From the NCBI GenBank assembly GCA_021828405.1, contig JAKARZ010000064.1:1-9743 (forward strand): 9,743 bases of DNA. Reading direction: 5' to 3'. The DNA is from Bacillota bacterium. GTDB lineage: Bacteria; Bacillota_E; Sulfobacillia; Sulfobacillales; JAIMBI01. The notes beneath the pieces are model-generated. The model made no database searches. It worked only from the letters and a program-made list of their open reading frames with translations, and had not been told where the DNA came from. Positions 5,769 to 9,743 of the stretch are shown here, in pieces; position 1 is the stretch's first letter, and every line of letters starts with the position of its first letter. The position numbers and the translations under genes were made by a program.

Positions 5769-6814
5769 AGGCCCGCCCTGCCCCGCGGTTGCTCACGGCC
5801 CTGGCGGGGGGCGTGCCCGGCGCGACGCCCGTGTGGTTCATGCGGCAGGCGGGGCGGTATCAGCCGGCGTATCGCGCGCTGCGCATCCGGCACGGCATGC
5901 TGGAGATTGCCAACACCCCGTCGCTGGCTGCCAAGGTCACGGTGGCGCCCGTCGAGGACCTGGGCGTGGACGCTGCCATTCTGTTTTCCGACATCATGGT
6001 GCCCGTGGGCCCGGCGGGGGTCGACTTTGAGATTCGCGAAGGCGTGGGGCCGGTGGTGGCCCACCCGATCCGCGACGCGGCCGGGGTCGCGCGGCTTCGC
6101 GAGGTGGAGCCGGCGCGGGACCTTCCCCAGGTGCTGGAGGCCGTGGAGCGCTCGGTGGCCGCGCTGGCCGGGGTGCCGCTGATTGGCTTTGCCGGGGCGC
6201 CGTTCACGCTGGCCAGCTATCTGGTCGAGGGTCGCCCGAGCCGCCAGTACCTGGAGACCAAGCGCCTCATGTGGGCAGCGCCGTCGGTGTGGGATGCCCT
6301 GATGCAGCACCTGTCGCGCATCGTCGGTGCTCACCTGGCGGCGCAGGTAGGGGCCGGCGCGTCGGTGTTGCAAGTTTTCGACAGCTGGGCAGGCGCGCTC
6401 TCCCGGGAGGACTTCGCGAGGTATGTGGCTCCACACATGCAGGCGCTGTTTCGCCAACTGGCTTTGCTGGGCGTCCCGGTGATTTACTTCGCGGTGGGGG
6501 CGGGCCACCTTGTCGAGGCGATGGCCGCCACCGGACCCACCGCCCTGTCGGTGGATTGGCGGGAGCCGCTGGGCGCCGTGCGGCGGCGGCTGCCGCCGGG
6601 GATGCCGCTGCAGGGCAACCTGGATCCCGTGGCGCTGCTGACCCCCTGGCCGACGCTGGAGGGCCAGGCGCGGAGCGTGCTGCGCGAAGGAGGGCGGCGG
6701 GGATTTGTGTTCAACCTGGGCCACGGGATCCTGCCGGCCACGGACCCCGACATCGTGCGGCGGTTGGTGCGGTGGATTCATGACGAAGCGGGCGAGAGGC
6801 CGACGCATGACTGA
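5765..6814 (+). CDS. hemE: Uroporphyrinogen III decarboxylase
   Basis: HemE decarboxylates the four acetate side chains of uroporphyrinogen III to give coproporphyrinogen III, the entry substrate for the rest of this operon. From GTG at 5765 it has 349 residues, the normal size. Conserved elements are TPVWFMRQAGRYQPAYR (Arg27 and Arg31), ILFSDIM with the substrate-orienting Asp76, GFAGAPFTLASYLVEG (140-156), VFDSWAGAL (204-212), LQGNLDP (282-288) and FNLGHGI with His320. GTG is preferred because it forms a GTGA overlap with the chdC stop and because family members begin about here. An ATG at 5741 would add eight residues and a 28-nt overlap, and its G-run lies right against the start. The 3' end overlaps cpfC by 8 nt (ATGACTGA). 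It is a cytosolic homodimer with no cofactor, by family knowledge. Confidence 0.95.
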   Translation: MKARPAPRLLTALAGGVPGATPVWFMRQAGRYQPAYRALRIRHGMLEIANTPSLAAKVTVAPVEDLGVDAAILFSDIMVPVGPAGVDFEIREGVGPVVAHPIRDAAGVARLREVEPARDLPQVLEAVERSVAALAGVPLIGFAGAPFTLASYLVEGRPSRQYLETKRLMWAAPSVWDALMQHLSRIVGAHLAAQVGAGASVLQVFDSWAGALSREDFARYVAPHMQALFRQLALLGVPVIYFAVGAGHLVEAMAATGPTALSVDWREPLGAVRRRLPPGMPLQGNLDPVALLTPWPTLEGQARSVLREGGRRGFVFNLGHGILPATDPDIVRRLVRWIHDEAGERPTHD

Positions 6815-7772
6815 CGAGCACGGGAGGGCCGGCGGCCCGGTGGGGGTGCTGGTGATGGCGCACGGCGTGGCGGCCGGCATTGGCGACATTCCCCGCTACT
6901 ATGCCCACATCCGCGGCGATCGGCCCAGAAATCCCGCAGTCGAGCAGGAGCTCGTGGACCGCTATCAGGCCATTGGGGGGAGCTCGCCCCTCATCGAAAT
7001 CACGGCCGAGGTCGCCCGCCGGCTGGAACAGGAATTGGCGCGGCGGCACGGGCCGGGCCGCTATCGGGTGGCGTTCGGGTTTCGCCACGCGGCTCCATAT
7101 ATCGACGACGCGCTCGGGCAGCTCCAGGCGGCTGGGGCCGTGCGGTACGTCGGGCTGGTGCAGGCTCCCCACTATTCAGCCCTGAGCGTCGGGGCTTATG
7201 AGCGGGTCGCGGAAGCTGGGCCGCTGCCGGGCCACACCATCCACGGCTGGCACACGGAACCCCGCCTGGTCGCGCTGCTGGCCGACCGGGTGCGTGAGGC
7301 GGCTGGGCGGCTGCCCGTGGCGCTGGAAGACGCGAGGGTGGCGTTCACGGCGCACAGCCTGCCGGAACGCGTCCGCGCTGCGGGCGACCCGTATCCCGGC
7401 CAGTTGGCGGAGACGGCGGCGGCGGTGGCCGCCGCGCTCGGGTTGGCCACGTACGACGTCGGCTGGCAGAGTGCCGGCCGCACCTCGGAGGCGTGGATGG
7501 GTCCGGATGTACTGGAGCTGCTGAGGACATGGGCACGGGCCGGGCGGCCGGCGGCGCTGGTGGCGCCGGTGGGATTTGTGGCGGACCATCTGGAGGTGCT
7601 GTACGACTTGGACGTGGAGGCGAGAGCCTTGGCCGAATCGCTGAAGTTGCCGTTCGCCCGCACCCGGTCGCTGAACGCGGACCCTGAATTTGTCCGCGTG
7701 CTGGCCGACGTGATTGATCGGGACGAGCGCGATGACCGCGAGCGACTGGAAGGGAAAGCCGCCGATGCGTGA
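6807..7772 (+). CDS. cpfC: Coproporphyrin III ferrochelatase CpfC (HemH)
   Basis: CpfC inserts Fe(II) into coproporphyrin III to make coproheme, the substrate of ChdC. The 321-residue protein aligns along its length with Bacillus HemH. It has DRYQAIGGSSPL (51-62), GFRHAAPYIDDAL (His94), FTAHSLPERV with catalytic His183, WQSAGRTSEAWMGPDVLELL, and PVGFVADHLEVLYD with Glu263. These correspond to Bacillus His183 and Glu264. Use of the coproporphyrin substrate is inferred from the neighbouring chdC and cgoX. One oddity: the N-terminal motif reads VLVMAHG, with His19 where Bacillus has Tyr13, the residue that coordinates the metal in Firmicute enzymes. ATG at 6807 has GAGAGG upstream and an 8-nt overlap with hemE; the longer in-frame reading from 6705 lies inside hemE and is not family-like. 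The C-terminus is short and charged, with no membrane segment. Confidence 0.95.
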   Translation: MTDEHGRAGGPVGVLVMAHGVAAGIGDIPRYYAHIRGDRPRNPAVEQELVDRYQAIGGSSPLIEITAEVARRLEQELARRHGPGRYRVAFGFRHAAPYIDDALGQLQAAGAVRYVGLVQAPHYSALSVGAYERVAEAGPLPGHTIHGWHTEPRLVALLADRVREAAGRLPVALEDARVAFTAHSLPERVRAAGDPYPGQLAETAAAVAAALGLATYDVGWQSAGRTSEAWMGPDVLELLRTWARAGRPAALVAPVGFVADHLEVLYDLDVEARALAESLKLPFARTRSLNADPEFVRVLADVIDRDERDDRERLEGKAADA

Positions 7773-9159
7773 GCTGGCCGTGGTGGGGGCGGGCATGGCC
7801 GGCCTGGCCGCCGCCCACCGCCTGGAAGAGCTTGCCCCCAATGCTCGGGTGACGGTGTACGAGGCGGCGGATCGGGTCGGCGGGGTGATACGGTCGGAGC
7901 CGGCTGCCCCAGGATCGGTCGTCCTGGAGGGGGGGCCGGATTCCCTCCTCGCCCGCAAGCCGGCGGGGGTGGCGCTCGTGGAGGCCGTGGGGCTGGCCGA
8001 TGACCTGGTGACCTCCCACCCTGCCGCGCGCGGCGCCCTCCTTTATGTGGACGGCGCGTTAATGCCCCTGCCGCCTGGGGTGGTGGCAGGGGTGCCACTT
8101 CAGCCCGAGCGGCTGCAGGACTCGCCCCTGCTGACGGCGGCGGGGCGGGAGGCGCTGATGGCGGATTTGGGCGCGTCGCCCGAAACCATCAGCGAGGACG
8201 TGAGTCTCGGCGCGTTTCTTGCGCGCCGTCTCGGCCACGAATGGACTGACCGCGTCGCGTCCTCCCTGCTGTCGGGCATTTATGCGGGACACATGCGGGA
8301 CATGTCACTGCTGGCCACCTACCCGGAGCTGGCCGCCGCCGCGCAGCACGGCAGCCTGATTCGCGGCCTGGCGGCGGAGCGTGCGGCGCAGCCGCCGCGT
8401 CCCGGCCCGGTGTTTGTGACGCTGGCCGGTGGGCTGGAGTCGTTGCCGCGCCGGGTGGCAGAGCGTCTGAGGACGCCGGTGCGCACCGGGGAAGCCGTCA
8501 CGACCGTGGCGGCGGAGGGCCCTCGCTATCGTCTGAGCGGCGAGCACGGAGAGTACGTGGTGGACGGGCTGGTCTTGGCGACGCCCGCTCCCGTGGCGGC
8601 GCGCCAGCTTGCGCGGCTGGCGCCGGCCGCCGCGGAGCGGCTCGCGCGGGTGCCCTATACTCAGCTGGCGGTGGTGACGCTCCGCTACGCCCCGGGCGTC
8701 GCGGTGCCGGCCGGCATGACCGGGGTGCTGGTGCCGGCGGGCGCGGGCCTTCCGCTCACCGCCATCACGTTTGTGGGGCAGAAGTGGGCCCATCGGGTGC
8801 CGCCCGCCGATGTGCCCGTGCGCGTGTTCTACGGTCGCGCCGCCGCGGGTCCGGCCGCGCCGGATGTGCTGGCGTGGTCAGACGAGCGGTTTCAGCAGCA
8901 GGCGGCGTCCGACCTCTGTCAGGTGCTGGGCTGGGCGGCCAACCCGCTCTCGGTGCGGGTGCACCGGCATCCGGTGGCCATGCCGCAATATTTGGTGGGC
9001 CACCCCGTCCGCGTGGCGGAAGTGGAAGCCGAGCTCGCGCGGCGGCCGGGGTTGGCTCTGGCGGGCGCGTCCCTGCACGGGGTGGGCATTCCGGACGTCA
9101 TCCGCGGAGGCCGGGCGGCCGCCGAGCGCGTGATGCGGTCTTTGGAGGAGTGGCGGTAA
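7765..9159 (+). CDS. cgoX: Coproporphyrinogen III oxidase CgoX (HemY-type flavoprotein)
   Basis: CgoX is an FAD enzyme that takes six electrons from coproporphyrinogen III to give coproporphyrin III, using oxygen. The 464-residue product starts with the dinucleotide fold LAVVGAGMAGLAAAHRLEE (GxGxxG at 8-13) and an acidic FAD-ribose ligand in VYEAADRVGG (Glu33). EGGPDSLLARKP (about 54-65) follows, then a region typical of the family around SSLLSGIYAGHMRDMSL. It ends with the second FAD motif LALAGASLHGVGIPDVIRGG. These are the hallmarks of the PPO/CgoX family. Adjacent chdC and cpfC favour coproporphyrinogen over protoporphyrinogen as substrate. ATG at 7765 is chosen because the fold begins immediately and the overlap with cpfC is 8 nt (ATGCGTGA), echoing hemE/cpfC. 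An upstream ATG (7714) would overlap cpfC by 59 nt. It is the last gene of the operon; a minus-strand frame ends 12 nt beyond. It may be listed as hemY or hemG. Confidence 0.95.
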   Translation: MRELAVVGAGMAGLAAAHRLEELAPNARVTVYEAADRVGGVIRSEPAAPGSVVLEGGPDSLLARKPAGVALVEAVGLADDLVTSHPAARGALLYVDGALMPLPPGVVAGVPLQPERLQDSPLLTAAGREALMADLGASPETISEDVSLGAFLARRLGHEWTDRVASSLLSGIYAGHMRDMSLLATYPELAAAAQHGSLIRGLAAERAAQPPRPGPVFVTLAGGLESLPRRVAERLRTPVRTGEAVTTVAAEGPRYRLSGEHGEYVVDGLVLATPAPVAARQLARLAPAAAERLARVPYTQLAVVTLRYAPGVAVPAGMTGVLVPAGAGLPLTAITFVGQKWAHRVPPADVPVRVFYGRAAAGPAAPDVLAWSDERFQQQAASDLCQVLGWAANPLSVRVHRHPVAMPQYLVGHPVRVAEVEAELARRPGLALAGASLHGVGIPDVIRGGRAAAERVMRSLEEWR

Positions 9160-9171
9160 AGGCAGCAGGCT

Positions 9172-9333
9172 CTACTTCTGATACCAGACGTAGCCGCTGT
9201 CGCTCGTAACCAGGAACACGCCGCCCGAGGCCATGGCATCGGCAACCAGGTGCCGGACCAAGTCTGCGAGCTCCTTCATGGGTGCACGCGCGACCTCCGG
9301 CTCTAGCCCGTGCTCGTAGAACCCGGCCTCATA
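9172..9333 (-). pseudogene. 3' remnant of an unidentified gene interrupted by the TnpB element
   Basis: The last 53 or so codons of a minus-strand frame remain, ending at TAG (9174-9172). The peptide runs from YEAGFYEHGLEPEV through MKELADLVRHLVADAM to GVFLVTSDSGYVWYQK. The codon use and the helix-strand pattern look like real protein, but I recognise no family. The frame continues into the element end, where its residues (for example EPWGGCQ) come from the repeat-like hairpin rather than from the original gene. A start at the internal ATG (9279) would give only 35 residues with a badly spaced ribosome site. The simplest reading is that the 5' part lies beyond the element, outside the window. 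It is convergent with cgoX. Confidence 0.5.
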
Positions 9334-9345
9334 TTGACATCCTCC

Positions 9346-9381
9346 CCACGGCTCAAGCCGGGGGATTTCCCTGAGCCGTGG
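9346..9381 (-). repeat. Right-end hairpin of the IS605-type element (possible omega-RNA 3' part)
   Basis: CCACGGCTCA (9346-9355) is the exact reverse complement of TGAGCCGTGG (9372-9381). This makes a 10-bp stem around a 16-nt region that can itself form a small G/C pairing. It lies between the tnpB stop and the element border. By family knowledge such hairpins are recognised by the transposase at the element end, and the same stretch is transcribed as the 3' part of the TnpB guide RNA. If so, the guide would be the minus-strand bases just past about 9333. Confidence 0.6.
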
Positions 9382-9394
9382 CGCGGTTCCTGCG

Positions 9395-9743
9395 TCATCG
9401 GGCGGCCAACGCCCTATTCCTCCACAGGCCGCCCCCCGGTGCCGGATACCAGCGCCGGGGCACGCCCAAGTACTGGCGCCCCCGATCGTCGATCGTCTCC
9501 GCCGCCGTGATGTCCGCCATCTTGGCGTAGCCACAGGCACGACAACAGAACCGATCCCGCATGGGCCGGTTGGTCGTGGCCGTGTGCCCGCAGGCCGGGC
9601 AGACTTGCGAGGAATCGGCGGCCGGCTGACGCACCTGGGTCCCCGGCTGGTCCACCGTGCCCTGGGCCATGACCGAGGCGCAGAGCCTCCAGCGCCCCCG
9701 TCGCGTGGTGTGGACGGACGGTGGGGCGGAGGTTGTGCACAAA
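9395..9743 (-). CDS. tnpB: TnpB (IS605 OrfB) RNA-guided nuclease, C-terminal part only
   Basis: The frame is open from the right edge to TGA at 9397-9395, about 115 residues. The diagnostic part is the zinc ribbon: SSQVCPACGHT, a spacer with NRPMRDRF, then CRACGYAKMADITAAETI. This matches the TnpB pattern CPxCG...CxxCG...AD with AA following. The Asp in ADITAAE is the expected last RuvC catalytic residue. TnpB is an RNA-guided DNA endonuclease of IS200/IS605 elements. The visible residues before about 45 (SAPPSVHTTRRGRWR and so on) do not look like the helical stretch normally found there, so a frameshift near 9650 or degeneration is possible. The tail (GRQYLGVPRRWYPAPGGG) is variable in the family. 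Whether the gene is complete beyond the window cannot be told. Confidence 0.7.
   Translation of the reverse strand, partial: LCTTSAPPSVHTTRRGRWRLCASVMAQGTVDQPGTQVRQPAADSSQVCPACGHTATTNRPMRDRFCCRACGYAKMADITAAETIDDRGRQYLGVPRRWYPAPGGGLWRNRALAAR

Larger units (their letters stand above)
9334..9743 (-). mobile_element. IS200/IS605-type element, TnpB-bearing, right end and partial body
   Basis: The minus strand carries the zinc-finger end of TnpB, then about 60 nt with the imperfect hairpin typical of the right end of IS605-group elements. It finishes in GGGGAGGATGTCAA, a familiar end for these elements. The left end and any tnpA lie beyond the window. The exact border is inferred from resemblance and could be off by a few bases. 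Confidence 0.65.

Noticed and set aside
5447..6889. Minus-strand 480-codon frame across chdC and hemE
   Set aside because: It is antisense to two confidently identified heme genes and is rich in Arg, Pro and His, as expected of a shadow frame.
9414..9740. Alternative minus-strand 108-codon frame over the tnpB region
   Set aside because: It lacks the zinc-ribbon cysteines, which are only in the neighbouring frame. It may still hold traces of TnpB if a frameshift occurred.

Overview
The window is GC-rich DNA that looks like a monoderm, Bacillota-type bacterium. The evidence is strong AGGAGG-type ribosome binding sites, a PrsA-like foldase lipoprotein, and a cluster carrying the coproporphyrin-dependent heme route used by Firmicutes and Actinobacteria. 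I cannot fix the genus. A deep-branching, possibly thermophilic or acidophilic Firmicute is a guess from composition and gene content.

Left part, minus strand (about 2614 down to 1): a candidate promoter is followed by four closely spaced genes. In transcription order they are a small glutaredoxin-like protein, a 127-residue protein of unknown function, and two large proteins that each carry two YbjQ/DUF74-type (putative heavy-metal-binding) units. The last runs off the left edge. The glutaredoxin gene (2193-2450) is the main discovery here. Its reading frame is split by one in-frame TGA, which sits exactly where the first cysteine of the CxxC redox motif belongs (U-G-A-C). A 7-bp perfect hairpin with a CGUGG loop starts 15 nt downstream, as expected for a bacterial SECIS element. 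It therefore looks like a selenocysteine glutaredoxin that ordinary gene callers would miss.

Middle part, plus strand (2800-4863): a VOC/glyoxalase-fold protein, a MarR-family regulator, and a SurA/PrsA-type peptidyl-prolyl isomerase lipoprotein. The lipoprotein gene has an extended -10 promoter and an 18-bp perfect palindrome in its leader. A 15-bp perfect hairpin follows it.

Right part, plus strand (5019-9159): four overlapping genes, chdC(hemQ)-hemE-cpfC(hemH)-cgoX(hemY). Together they take uroporphyrinogen III to coproporphyrinogen III (HemE), coproporphyrin III (CgoX), coproheme (CpfC) and heme b (ChdC). The overlaps (GTGA, ATGACTGA, ATGCGTGA) suggest translational coupling. CpfC has His where the Bacillus enzyme has its iron-coordinating Tyr13.

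Right edge, minus strand: the C-terminal end of a TnpB (IS200/IS605 OrfB) protein and the hairpin right end of its element. The element abuts the 3' remnant of an unidentified gene that it appears to have interrupted.
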